This document shows positions 49,565 through 60,720 of a stretch of DNA of 64,000 nt, one piece after another; the first letter of the stretch is position 1, and the number at the start of each line of letters is the position of its first letter. Source of the DNA: Loxodes magnus (lineage: Eukaryota > Ciliophora > Karyorelictea > Loxodida > Loxodidae); the NCBI GenBank assembly GCA_946699065.1, contig CAMPDV010002411.1:1-64000 (forward strand). The letters are read 5' to 3'. Below the pieces are notes generated by a model. It was not told the DNA's origin. It saw only the letters and a list, made by a program, of their open reading frames with translations, and did not search any database. The position numbers and the translations under genes were made by a program.

Positions 49565-49975
49565 TATTAAATAAATAAATAAATCCGATTATAGAGCGCG
49601 TAGCACTCTCGTTGGTGAGCAGCTCTTTAAATTAATTTTATTTAATTTCAAATTTTTTTTAAAGGTCTCTCTTTTCTCTCTTTCCTTGTTTCCTCTTCCT
49701 GCGGTAAATCCCTGTAATTTTTCTTTCCAAAGCATAGGGATGCAATATGCGATTACGGGTAAATTTCCCAATCTATGATGAAGAAAGTTTCCTCCTGGCA
49801 TTCAGAGTTCTCCAGCTTGTCACATCTTCCTTCTCTTGTTATTGGTCTCTCTTCTTACGATTTATCCTCCGTCCGCTCTCATTTTTTTGTTGCCTTGCTG
49901 GGCCTCCAAGCAGCATCCGAAAGAGAGGGCTTTACACCCTATTTAAACTAAATTATATAATAAAAAGCATAATTT
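49565..49975 (-). mobile_element. SINE-B copy 3
   Basis: AAATAAATAAAT tail and hairpin (49593-49624) on the left, body to about 49.97 kb. The body holds one SPTSDED-type block (read on plus: NFPIYDEESFLL at 49.77 kb) and a T/C-rich segment, and ends CACCCTATTTAAACTAAAT, shared with copies 1 and 5. Standard-code frames here (49589-49801 minus, 49747-49992 plus) lie within this element. Confidence 0.6.
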
Positions 49976-50448
49976 TATTCTTATATTTCTAATTTTTTAA
50001 GAATGATGTATATTTTTTCCGATTATATTTCTATAAGTATAATTTAATTTGATTTTTTTTCTATGTAGTAGAAGTGAAAATAAAATTTTTACGAAAACAT
50101 CAAACATTTAACTTTAAGAAAATATAACTATTTTAAATGAAGAAATATTCATAAGAGATCCCATAATTTTACAATTATAATCTAAGAAAAAATTAAATTT
50201 AATTAAATAATAATGGAACATCAGCATTAATTTATATTAATGAAAGTGATAGATATAATTAACTAATTTTGCGAAAATATTTGAAGAAATAAATTTTACA
50301 AACAAATTAATGGAATAAATGAAGACAGAATAAAGAAAATATATATATAAAAAGTTTTAAGTGGACAATATGAAGATTTCAAATTTTCTATTTATTGTTT
50401 AATCATTCTATTTTAATTTTATCTTCTTTTAATATTTAGTTATATAAA
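49976..50448. other. AT-rich spacer
   Basis: Nothing supported. Confidence 0.5.
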
Positions 50449-50450
50449 AA

Positions 50451-50640
50451 ATGGACAATTAATCATTGGAAAATCTAATAGGTAATTTGATACAGTGTAT
50501 ACTATATAAAGAGTTATCTCGTATAGATGCAAACATAAATTGGAACAATAAGCTCTTAGAAGATAAGCCTAACTTATTCGAAGGTTTTCTCTAGCTGTAT
50601 GAAAGACTGTCAGATGATTCGGTATAAATATTGAAAACTT
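50451..50640 (+). mobile_element. SINE-A copy 5, old head-only fragment
   Basis: Starts AAAATGGACAATTAATC and keeps ACAGTGTATACTAT, GAGTTATCTCGTATAGATGC, TTCTCTAGCTGTATGAAAG and GACTGTCAGATGA in the order of the SINE-A head. The hairpin stems are partly lost and the 3' half is missing, so it is an ancient copy. Confidence 0.5.
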
Positions 50641-52968
50641 AAGTCCAAGTCCAAGTCCGAGAGTTTTTGCGCCTTCACATCCTGTAGCTTTATTATTTGC
50701 AAGCTAAGATATAATTTTTTTAATTTCAAATCACGTAAAAAGAGGCATATTTTATAAATGACTTAATTTCTAATTTAAGATAAAAGATTTATTTCTAAAT
50801 ATTCCCTCTATTTTTCTATTTGATATCTAGAAGTTTAATATAATTTTCTTTACTAGAGCAAAGTTCTTCACCTTTGATCAGTTCTTACCATGAAAACACG
50901 ATATGCTTTAAAATTTTAAGCATGTTCACACAATAATTTGAAGCAACTATTTTACAAGTATTGCTGAAGTATCACAGATATTGAAGGATATTACTATAAC
51001 ATATCATTAGTTGAGACATTCCAAGAGCTAATATCATCTAAGATGAGCTTCATGTTTATGGGCAGAATTAATGAACCAAATTTTACTGAAAATTTTTAAG
51101 CTCAGATCCATGGATCGAAATATTTTAATGCATAATGAAATAGAAGCTCTGAAGAAAGAAATAGAGTAGGAAAGCATATTTTTAAGAATTTCAAGAAAAC
51201 TAAAGAATACGAATGCAGAAGGACGTTTTAAAAATGATGGGAAAGATTATCCAGAATACAAAAATTAACAAATATAATAATGAAATAAAATAAAAGTCAT
51301 TTTAAGTTAAATTAATAAATGAAGTTAAATGCTTTGTACAATGAGACGTTGCAATTTTATTTACTATATCTTTTTTTTCTCTTTTCTCTCTTTCACTTTT
51401 ATCTTTCTTATTTTATCTTTTTTATAATTACTTCTATATTTTAATTAAAATAACTAAAGTAGATAATGAAACTAATTTTTGCTCAATAATAAAGATGCCA
51501 AATTTTGTAATCGATGGTCAAATAGATAATAGCCTATTAAGTATTAATTCCTATTAGATAAGTATATCTTGATCTGTAGTGTCTGATTGATTTTTATGCA
51601 ATAAGCTCAAATATGCTTAGCGATAATAATAAAGATTAAGAACGTGCAAAAGAGAATGTTGCTAAAGACAGGAAGAGTTAAAATGATCCTATATTTTTAA
51701 ATCTTAAAGCAGAAGAAATCACGAAATCACATACATAAAAAATTAAAAATTATGAACTAATTAAACTCTGAAAATCTAGTAAAAATTTAATAAAACAAAA
51801 ATCAATTAGAATCAATAAATATCAATTTTGAAACTTAAATAAATCGTGAAAAATACTATACTAAAAAAATCAAACATAAATAGAATATAATAAAAAGTAA
51901 AAAAATCTGAAAAAAATCCATTTTGCATTAAAAAACTTAAAAATCAAATTAATTGTGTTTTTAGTTTGTTAAAAATGGTTATAAAGTAGAATAAAAAGAT
52001 ATTTAAGGAAATATGAAAATTTCAAAAAAGAAAAAAAGTTGAAGAAAAGAGAAAAATGAATTGAAGAAAGATAAAAATGAGCAATCAATCTGTTTTTTAA
52101 TTTGCTAAAAGGTATAAATTTAGAAGAGAAAAATATGCTAAAAATTATGCTAAATTTAAATAAGGAAAATATGAAAAAATAGTTTAAAAAAAATTTGAAA
52201 AGAGCTTATTAAGAAAATCAATATGCTATATAATTTGTTAAAAAGTCAAAAAAATAAGAGAAAAAAAATTAATTTATAAGGATAAAATCTAATCAAAGAA
52301 TTGAGAATATCAAAAACATGAGCAAAAGAGTTTAGAAAATAAACTAAATAAATCATTTAATATTTTTTGATAGTAGATAGGTATAAATTAAGAAGAGAAA
52401 ATGAATTAATAGAAGAAAATTTTAAATAAGAAAAACATGAAGAAAAGTATAAAAAAGAGTTAGAAAGTATGTTATAAGAACGTTTATGCATGGTTTTGAG
52501 TAATCAAATTTAATAAATTTGGAAAAAGTAAAAGAAATATTTTAATTATTTTTATATTATTTGCTAAATTCATTTTTAATAAAATATCTGAAATTAGTTA
52601 ATTATCATAAACAAACTATTCTATAAATTTATTAATTGGATGAAAAAATATCTATATCTCATAAAATAAAAAAAAGGAAATATTTTAATGCTTATATAGA
52701 AAGAAACTTTGAGAGAAAATAATAGCTAAGCAAAAATATAAAATGATAAATAAAATTAGTATAGAAAAAGATGATTTAATTATATTAGATAGGAAATTAT
52801 TTGAAAATATTATAAGCTTTAGTTATTAAATGCTTATTCATAAACAGCAAAAATAAATTTAATAGTATTGGAATATAAACTATTTTAATTTCTATTAGCA
52901 AATATAAAATTTAAAAACATTTCATTATTTTAAAGTAAAGATAAGCATTTTAATTTATTTATAATTGA
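50641..52968. other. AT-rich spacer with a possible plus-strand protein remnant
   Basis: At 50.93-51.25 kb one plus frame reads NLKQLFYKYC, W (UGA), SITDIEGYYYNISLVETF, QELISSKMSFMFMGRINEPN and FTENFQAQIHGSKYF, with balanced composition but no recognised family. The rest (51.3-52.97 kb) is A-rich with nothing supported. Confidence 0.35.
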
Positions 52969-52972
52969 AAAG

Positions 52973-53265
52973 ATGGCGGGAGCTGAGAATGACCTTCGTG
53001 ACAACACTTTCTGGTTTTATGGCTAGGGACAAGTTCCTTTCCTGTCGCTGAAAAAGTCCCTGGTCAGAGTCATTTTCTGAAGGGAACACTGTCTTTGAGA
53101 TTATCCGCTCTTGGTAGGAGCTTGAAGCCTGGCTGCTCATAGCGATCGAGCTCTCTTGAAGCTGTACCTGGAGTACAATTGGATACCCTCGTTATTCCAT
53201 AAAAAGAGAGCGTCGGGTCGTGCAATCGAAAAGGAGTTTCTGGTCCGAAAACTCTTTTAGTTGAA
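52973..53265 (+). other. GC-rich open fragment starting ATGGCGGGAG
   Basis: From ATG 52973 one plus frame of about 97 codons runs unbroken until A/T-rich DNA: MAGAENDLRDNTFWFYGQG, then SLKKSLVRVIF-W-REHCL-W-DYP, LLVGA-W-SLAAHSDRALLK and LYLEYNWIPSLFHKKRASG. Three UGAs fall where Trp is plausible. A minus-strand standard frame (52955-53140) competes. Paralogous to 42035-42320. Both begin like element 5' ends, suggesting the 5' part of an unrecognised retroelement. No function assigned. Confidence 0.4.
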
Positions 53266-54030
53266 ATTAATTAATTAATTTAAAAATTAAAGATATAAAA
53301 ATATTAAATCTATAAAGTTTATTAAATTATTAAGCACATACAAAACTTATATATTCCTAAAATCAGAAATCAATCTTTTTAAATTAAGCATTTATCTAAA
53401 TAAAAAATGTTCAAACAAATCTAAAAGCAATCAAAACCTTATTCTTTGCATTATACAAAGATAAGGCAACTTAACCTCTTTAAAGTTTTGAAATCCTAAT
53501 AATCGAGATTTAATTTATGTATTAATAATAGATCATCTTTCTATCTATGAAATCAACGAGACTTAGAAAATATTTATAAAACTTAAAAATACTTAAAAAA
53601 TTAATTTTTTAGAAATAAAAAAGATATAAACTTTTTAATTCTTAAAAAAATCATTTAGAAAACAATATAAAACAATATAAAATAACATATAAGTAGAAAA
53701 ACATTTAAATATACTTCAGAACCAAATCGAAATTAAAAAATATTGTTTCCAGAAAGAAAGTAATAAAAGCAAAAAAGAAATTGGATTTATAAATAAAGCA
53801 AACTTAAAATTTAAGTTTAAAAAATAATTAAAAAATAGGATATTAAAATAAATAAAAAATATTGACTTTAAATATAAAACATATAATTTTGAATAAAATA
53901 ATAGTGAAAAGTAAATTAAAAGAAAATTCTTAAAAAATTAAGTTAGATTTAATCTCTTAAATTTATAAAAAATCCTAAACACAAATTATAGTTGAAAAAT
54001 TTAGTATATGGAAAATAAAAATGAGCATAA
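53266..54030. other. AT-rich spacer
   Basis: Nothing supported. Confidence 0.5.
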
Positions 54031-54031
54031 A

Positions 54032-54180
54032 TAATAAATAAATAAATTTGATTATAGAGCGCGTAGCCACCTAGGTACATAGCTCTTTCCATATTTCAAT
54101 ATGTTTCTGCTTCTTCAAGTAAGCCTTCAGGTAATAGAAACTCTTCTCTTATTAGTTACATATCTTCATTATTTTCCTCT
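54032..54180 (-). mobile_element. SINE-B copy 4, 5'-truncated
   Basis: ATAAATAAATAAAT tail and hairpin GAGCGCGTAGCC (54057-54086) on the minus strand, followed by about 90 bases of less AT-rich body. Identified by the shared 3' end only. Confidence 0.5.
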
Positions 54181-55470
54181 ACATTATGCTAATTTTTTTA
54201 TTTAAAAATTAAGTTTTTAACTTGCTTTTTTAATATTTTTTTACTTAGTTTTATTTATTAATGGTTGTTTAAAGACGATTTAGTTTTTTTCTTTTTATAT
54301 TATAAGTATATTACTATTTTTTAATAAGGAATTTATTTAAATTATTTCTAAATTTTTTTTCTTACATTTATTAATATTTTTTGTAATTGTTTTAGATTTT
54401 ATTTGGTTCAGAGATATTTTTATTCTAGATTCATTTTTAACTTTTATTTTTCTTTTAAAAATTTGAAAACCATCAAAAATTTATTCTTTTATTTGCTTTT
54501 TTAGGACGAATTATAAATATTTTGCCTTTTTTAAGATAGGAAAAAGTTTTTATAAAGTTACTTTTCAATTTTTTCTTTCTTATACATTTCTTTCAGATCT
54601 TTTTATTATAGTTTTTTTTATTTTTCATTTAAATTTTCTTTCACCATTTTATTTTTATTGTGAAATTAAAAAATCTTTACAAAATTTTAGAACTTTTAAT
54701 TTCTTTTTACTTTTTACAAGGTTATATTTTTTGACATGATATATTACTTTATTCTTTTCTTTTTAATATTTAACTCTGAACAATCTCTCAACTAGATTTC
54801 GATTGAATATTTTTGATTAATCATATAAGTTAATTTAATTAAGACTATTTTATTTTTTTTTTTTTAATCATTAGAGGTTTTTTATTTAAAAAATTTTAAT
54901 GGGAAACTATTTTTATAAATCTTCTAATTTTGAAATATTTTATATTTAATATAATTTTATTTTAAGATTCAAAATAATAATTTATAATTTAGTCTTTCAT
55001 TTTTTTCAAGCAAACTAAAATTTAAGATTTTTTATTAACTTTTTTCTTAAACATTTTTTTAAAAGCTTTTTAATTAAATTTTTTCATTAGATGACAATTT
55101 TTAGTTTATGCGAATTTCTTATATCTTTTAAAAAAAATGTATTAAATTTTTTGAATGTAAAACTAACAGAATATTCTGAAATGTCTTTAAGTTAAAAACA
55201 TTAATTATTAAATTTTTCAAAAATAAATTTTTAAAGTTCTTTTTTAATATCCTTTCTATATTTATTTTATAATTGTGTTTATTATTTTATAGTTGTATTT
55301 ATAAAAAATGTTTATTTTTTTCCAAAAATCATAGGTAGTATATATCTTTAAGCGGAAAGGGTAATTTTAATTTTTAATTATTTAATATATTTATTCTAAT
55401 CTATCTATTCTTCATCTTACAATTTTCCTATCTATTTTTTAAGAAATATACAATGAAATATTATATAATA
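54181..55470. other. T-rich spacer
   Basis: Long poly-T tracts. Nothing supported on either strand. Confidence 0.5.
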
Positions 55471-55474
55471 TAAA

Positions 55475-55895
55475 ATGGATATCGGCCGCATCAGATAAAT
55501 TAGTAGGTAATCTGGTGCGGTGTATAATGCATTGCGAGTAATTTGTACTAGAGGCCATCACTGGGAAGGGTGGATAAGCTACGTAGAGATATGCCTAACT
55601 TTCTCCGAGGATTCTCTCTAGCAGTATAAAAGTTTGAGTAACGGGCTTTCTAATTACCGACTTAATAATTAATTCTTATTTGGACCTTATTCAAGAAGAC
55701 TTAAACATTTGACTCAATATTTAAGAATAATTTTTAATAAGAAGATTCCCCATTTGGAGAAGCTAACATGACTCATTGGACTTCTAGAATTTTAGCAAGA
55801 AACATGATAATATTTTTCTTATTATTAAATATTAATATTGAAAGAGCTACGCGCCAATGAGGTGCTACGCGCTCTATAATTATTATTATTTAAAA
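55475..55895 (+). mobile_element. SINE-A copy 4
   Basis: Starts AAAATGGATATCGGCCGC. Keeps ATTGCGAGTAATTTG, GGGAAGGGTGGATAAGCTACG, GAAGATTCCCCATTTGGAGA and the 3' hairpin GAGCTACGCGCCAATGAGG with TGCTACGCGCTCTATAAT. The tail is ATTATTATT, not ATTT. The closing stem is weakened (GTAACGGGC). Confidence 0.75.
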
Positions 55896-56720
55896 GAAAA
55901 ATTCTTCAATAAATAATTTAATTTATATTTAGAAATTTCTTTAACATTTTTAAAAAAACTATTTTCATTTTTTATTTAATTATCCAAAAATATATTATAC
56001 TATAAATTACTTATAAAATAACATTTTTTTTTCAAAAATCTTAACTTCAAATATTTCATTTGGAGTTTTTTAAATTAATAAATGAAAAAATGATTTCAAA
56101 AAGAAGCTTAAATTCATTTTTAGAAATTAAAATTTATAAAATTGAATTTTGAAGAAAAGTTCTAAAATAATAACTAAAGCTAAAAAATAAAAAAAATAGA
56201 TAGTTGATAATTAAAAAAATCTAATGATATCAAATTTTAAGAATTTATAAAATACCAACCTGAAAATAATTAGGTTATCCTCCATAGTCTCTTATAAAAT
56301 AAAAAAGATAAGAAGAAAAACCTAAAATTTTTACAAAGTTTACTACCTTTCATATGTTTTCTAAAATTAATCGAAATTCTTTATTTCAAAAACTAAAAAA
56401 TTTTAGCATATTCCCCTTTATACTAAATGCATTATATCAATTTAATTCACATTAAATTATTTTTCATATAGTTGGAAATAACATCCATTAAATAAGTCAA
56501 TCTATTTCACTTTCATATACCTAAATTTTTAATAATAAGCAGTAGGAAAGACTTTTATATTAAATAATAGCATGCACACAAATGAGATATTATTAACTAT
56601 ATAAAACTTAAAAGATTTTTATATTTATAAAGTCTTTACTTTATAAATACTTACATGAATTTACTTAATTTTATCAATTATCTTCTTAAATTGTAAAAAT
56701 TTATAAGTCTTAAATATATT
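55896..56720. other. AT-rich spacer downstream of the WD40 gene
   Basis: Nothing supported apart from the 3' flank of the WD40 gene. Confidence 0.5.
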
Positions 56721-56727
56721 TGCTTGC

Positions 56728-57785
56728 TCAGTTAGCAATCTTCCACTTTCTAACTGTCTTGTCATTAGCTCCAGATACTAACCACTTGTTATCTCTACTC
56801 AAAGCCACAGTATTTACTTTATCTGTATGACCTTATAAAGTACATACGCACTCACCCTATGAGAAATTCCATATCTTAATAAGTTTAGCTTGATTTCCTG
56901 ATATTATGAACTTATTATCCTTACTTATTAACACTCTACCATAAAGATTTTCTGGTATAGTTCTTATGCATTATCCTGTCTAGAAATTCCATATCTTAAA
57001 TGATTTATCACCAGATCCAGATACTATAAAGTTATTATCATTTGATAACACTACAGATTATACAAAATCTGAATGACCAGTCAAAGTTCTTATACAGTTT
57101 CCAGTCTGAAAATCCCAAACCTTAATAGTTCTATCTGAAGATGCCGATACGATCCATTTCAAGCCACTTTTTATTGCTATTTAATTAACTCAATTCGTAT
57201 GTCCATTCAAAGTTCTCATGCAGATTCCAGTACAGAAATCCCAAATCTTTATCGTGCTATCTGCACTTCCAGATATAATTCATTTCTGGTCAATTGTTAT
57301 TGCTACCGATAAAATTTAACCCTTATGTCCAGTCAAAGTTTTTATAAAGTTTCCAGTCTGGAAATCCCAAATTTTTATCGTTTTGTCTCCACTTCCCGAT
57401 ACAATTCATTTCTGGTCATTTGTTATTGCTATCGATCTAATGTAATCCGTATGTCCATTCAAAGTTCTCGAACATGTTCCAGTCTGGAAATCCCAAATTT
57501 TTATCGTTTCATCGTCAGACGCTGAAATTATTCATTTCTAGTCTTTAGTTATTATTACTGAGTTAACTGCGTAAGAATGTCCGGCCAAAGTTTAGTCTAA
57601 AATATTAAAGAATTACTTTTAGATTAGTCGTATATAATTTTATTTTCAACTTTTAAAAAGCTCAAGTTTGGCAGGATTTCGTATTTAAAAAGAAGAAAAG
57701 GTATTCTGCCTAGGGAAATATTTCTTTGTCTTAGAATTTTTCTTAAAAAGATACTTTTAACAAATTGTGCTTCTTTATTTTCCAT
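56728..57785 (-). CDS. Seven-blade WD40 repeat protein, apparently intact, with a 20-nt intron
   Basis: Start ATG at 57785 (MENKEAQFVKSIFLRKILRQ). Exon 1 runs to 57617. A 20-nt intron GTAATTCTTTAATATTTTAG (57616-57597) restores phase exactly into the WD40 frame. Seven repeats follow: LAGHSYAV to ETIKIWDFQ; NGHTDYI to KTIKIWDFQ; TGHKGQI to STIKIWDFC; NGHTN-W-V to RTIKVWDFQ; TGHSDFV to KSFKIWNFQ; a weaker ENLYGRV to LIKIWNFS; QGHTDKV to KTVRKWKIAN. UGA at 56730-56728 ends the protein (about 345 residues, one full beta-propeller). Four internal UGAs lie where the repeats place Trp: three in DQK-W-I and one in HTN-W-V. The equivalent KW positions in repeats 4 and 7 use TGG. Expected role is a protein-interaction scaffold; exact partner unknown. 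Confidence 0.85.
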
Positions 57786-57789
57786 TTTT

Positions 57790-58535
57790 ATTTTATAAAT
57801 TATTTTAATAATTACTCAATTAAAACAATCCATCTTATGAAAATACTTCTCATTACTTAAATTAAACACTATTATATTTAAATTATTTATTAGAATCTTG
57901 GATATAGGTACTTTAATATTAAAACATCATTTAAAAAATTTATTTTTTACTTTCGATTAGACTAATATTATTTAAAATAGTTTAGTTTAAATAAGTTTTG
58001 CAATTTTTAATTTTTTTGATTTTAAATTATTTTATCAAAAGTGATATGCAATAGTTTATATCCTTATTATAGTAACTTTGCCTTGCTTTTATTAATTATA
58101 GCTTATTTGAGTTTTAATCTAAATTTTTTAATAAAAAACTCCATTTCTTTTATAAACCCTTTTTATAATAATAATAAGTAAAATGTTAGATTAGAATACT
58201 TTTAAAATTGCTGCTATTAACTATTGTTTTTCCCTTGAATTTAATCATTAATTAAATACTATAACCTCCCATCATTTTAAATAAAAAACCGCTTTCTTCT
58301 TAGCATTTTTTAACTAACTCTTTGAAAGGCGAACAGACTGCTCCATTTTTTTAATTTATTTAATGAATTATAAAATAATAAACTACTTTTGTAATAATTA
58401 AATAAGAGATTAGTTAAATAATAAATTTAAATTAATTAGTAATAAGAAAGTGGATAGTTAAATAATAGCTTCTAAAATAAGGAAATAAATACTGTGTTTA
58501 AACTATTTTTATAGTTTTTTTACTTACTATAGTTA
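57790..58535. other. AT-rich upstream region of the WD40 gene
   Basis: Divergent interval between the WD40 gene and ORF1 copy K. No promoter motif recognised. Confidence 0.45.
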
Positions 58536-58536
58536 C

Positions 58537-59310
58537 GATGAAGGAACTCATGAAAAAGCAGCAATAAGATTAAAAATCAAGTTCTTCATCTGAAGGAAAA
58601 ATAATGGTTGGATTAGTAGAGATGAACGAATCCAAAACCGAAAGCAATCTAAATATTCAAATTTAACTTGAATCTATGAAAGCTCTCATTTCAAGGTATG
58701 AAGAAACAATCTTTAATCAAGGGGAAAAATTAGAGAACTCATGAATAACATAGATGATCAAGATAATGAATTAACGATACTTAGACGTCAACTAATCAAG
58801 AATAACCTAGTTACTGAATAATAACTCTATGAATAATCTCAATCGAACTTCAAGCAAGAATAAAATATGATTATAGAAAACGTATCTCCTTAAAAGTAAG
58901 ATCAAGAAAAACAATATGAAATTATCGACTTAACTTTGTTGAAGAGAATTGATAAACTAGAAAAAAAAGTTTTTCTTAAATAATCTTAGAAATAGTATAA
59001 ACCTTGCTGCTACTGCAACTCTAAATTTCACTTACTACGACAATGCCTAGAATGAAAATAACTTAAACTAAAAGAAGAATAGAGAACATGAAGGGCCCTT
59101 AATCAACTATTTATAACATAGACTGGAGTATATAGGTAAAAATTGTTCGTTAGAAAAGATGAAAATTCTCTGTGGTAACCATCCACATGCACAAAAGGTC
59201 GTGGTATACATCCACGTATAAAAAAATGTCAGCATGTACCTGGTTGAAAGCCCAGGGAAAGCAAAACATTTAAAATTCTTAGTTTACATTATTATTATTA
59301 TTTTATAATT
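58537..59310 (+). mobile_element. LINE-type ORF1 copy K with (ATT)n tail
   Basis: ATG 58537: MKELMKKQQQDQKSSSSEG, then EMNESKTESNLNIQIQLESM, one frame change near 58.74 kb, then coiled coil LMNNIDDQDNELTILRRQL and NMIIENVSPQKQ (signature). The CCHC knuckle is complete: CYCNSKFHLLRQC preceded by another Cys (58.99-59.05 kb). The tail has LE-UGA(W)-KQLKLKEEQ. The region 59.15-59.27 kb contains a near-repeat, GGTAACCATCCACATG and GGTATACATCCACGTA. The end is ATTATTATTATTATT at about 59.29 kb. No ORF2 follows. Confidence 0.7.
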
Positions 59311-59548
59311 AATACTTAATATAAGTATTTGGTTATTGCAAACTAATAAATTAAATTAAATTGAAGAAAGGAAATAAATAAGAGTGTCATACAGTGAAAT
59401 GCTTATTTTAACTCTAATTCTAGTTTAAAACTTTTTATTTATATCAAATAAGCTTTACTAGGTTTAAATAAGACTATAAGTAACTTCGCATAACTATTAG
59501 CAAAATTTATAGTCTAAATGTGAGCTTTTATTTAAATTGGGGAAGAAA
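59311..59548. other. AT-rich spacer
   Basis: Nothing supported. Confidence 0.45.
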
Positions 59549-59549
59549 A

Positions 59550-59885
59550 ATAGAAAAGATAAGAAGCGCGTAGCGCCTCAATGGTGATTAGATCATTAAT
59601 AAAGTTTTTAAAGTTAAAGAATTTATTTGCTGAAATCTTCCATAGTGCTAGAATTCCCTTACGAATCTTGTCTTATAAAGGGATGTTATTTGAATTGTTC
59701 CCTAAGAGATTTTAGCATCTGGAACATTTCATCATTAACGCTACTTAATACCTCTATAGTCTTGTCTTCTCTTGGCTTCTACCAGGATTCTTCTGTTCTT
59801 CGCTTATGGGGTACTTCCTGGTACCAGAATTTAAGTCAAATCAGTTGGCGGATTGCTCCTCCCTATTTAAAATAAAATTGAATAA
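59550..59885 (-). mobile_element. SINE-B copy 5
   Basis: Minus-strand hairpin GAAGCGCGTAGCGCC near 59562-59595, then a body to about 59.88 kb ending CCCTATTTAAAATAAAAT, as in copies 1 and 3. The ATTT tail is lost. The body includes TTCTACCAGGATTCTTC and GGTACTTCCTGGTACCAG, the latter a partial palindrome. A standard-code 82-codon frame (59627-59875 plus) lies within it and has no recognised homology. Confidence 0.5.
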
Positions 59886-59959
59886 AGCATTAAGAAATTT
59901 TTGAACTTAGCTAAACTTTGTATTTGGTAAAAACATGTAAAAGTTACTAAGAAACAAAA

Positions 59960-60720
59960 ACTTGTAAGGTTGAATATTTCATAATTAAGAGCTATTTAGT
60001 AATAAATAGACAAGGGAAAAGCTATTAGCAGTATAAAAAGAATTTTAAATAAGAAAAAGCAGCTTCTATAATCAAAAGAAGCTATTACAAACGATTTAGA
60101 GTCATACTTAAATATAGCTAATATCAATCTTCAAGTCTTTATTGATAAGTTTAGGATAAAAGCCTATAATCTATTGGCTTGTAATAATAGTATTAGAGTA
60201 AAAATAAAAAGGAGAAGGTTATCGAAACTAAGTTCTAAAATTGAAGAGTAAGTATATGATTAACATAATGATATAATAGATAAATTTAGATTAGAGATGT
60301 AATTTTTTATTGTTATGAAATGAGGGTAATAAAAATACTGCTGATTTAACATGAGATTTATTAAAGCTATTTTGTCAAATTTACGTAATAGAAATACAAT
60401 AAATATTGTTAGATTATAAGCCATAAAGCTTTTAATTTTAAATAATGATAAATTATTAGCTAGTTTGTTATTATTTATTTGTTCGTTCTTGAATCCCTAT
60501 CATTCACAAATATTTGAGTATGCATATAATATAGTATGAATTAATATTAGCTCTACTAATTAATTTATAAAGGTAGTAAATAAGAGTTCTACAAAACAAA
60601 TATCTTTGAAAACTATGATGACTTTTGCCTTGAAATTTACTTGATTCGCTAGTTTATTCTTAACTAGATATAAAATATAACTTCCTTTTTCTTTAATCAA
60701 TTTCTATTCTTCATTATCAT
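59960..60720 (+). pseudogene. Importin-alpha-like fragment (IBB-like and ARM-like segments)
   Basis: One plus frame reads KEAITNDLESYLNIANINLQ, VFIDKFRIKAYN, then RVKIKRRRLSKLSSKIEEQV, similar in pattern to the importin-beta-binding domain of importin alpha (FKNKA..., RRRR..., V..RK.K). Helical ARM-like segments follow: MRFIKAILSNLRNRNTINIV, RLQAIKLLILNNDKLLASLL, then IFEYAYNIV-W-INISSTNQF, where UGA replaces the Trp usual in the importin alpha repeat A-W-LTNIAS. Three UGAs in all, two or three at Trp-like sites. No start ATG is evident and the match fades after about 60.7 kb. The assignment rests on pattern only. Confidence 0.4.

Noticed and set aside
57325-57525. Plus-strand 66-codon frame
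   Set aside because: Shadow of the WD40 repeats on the other strand; its internal repetition mirrors the blades.
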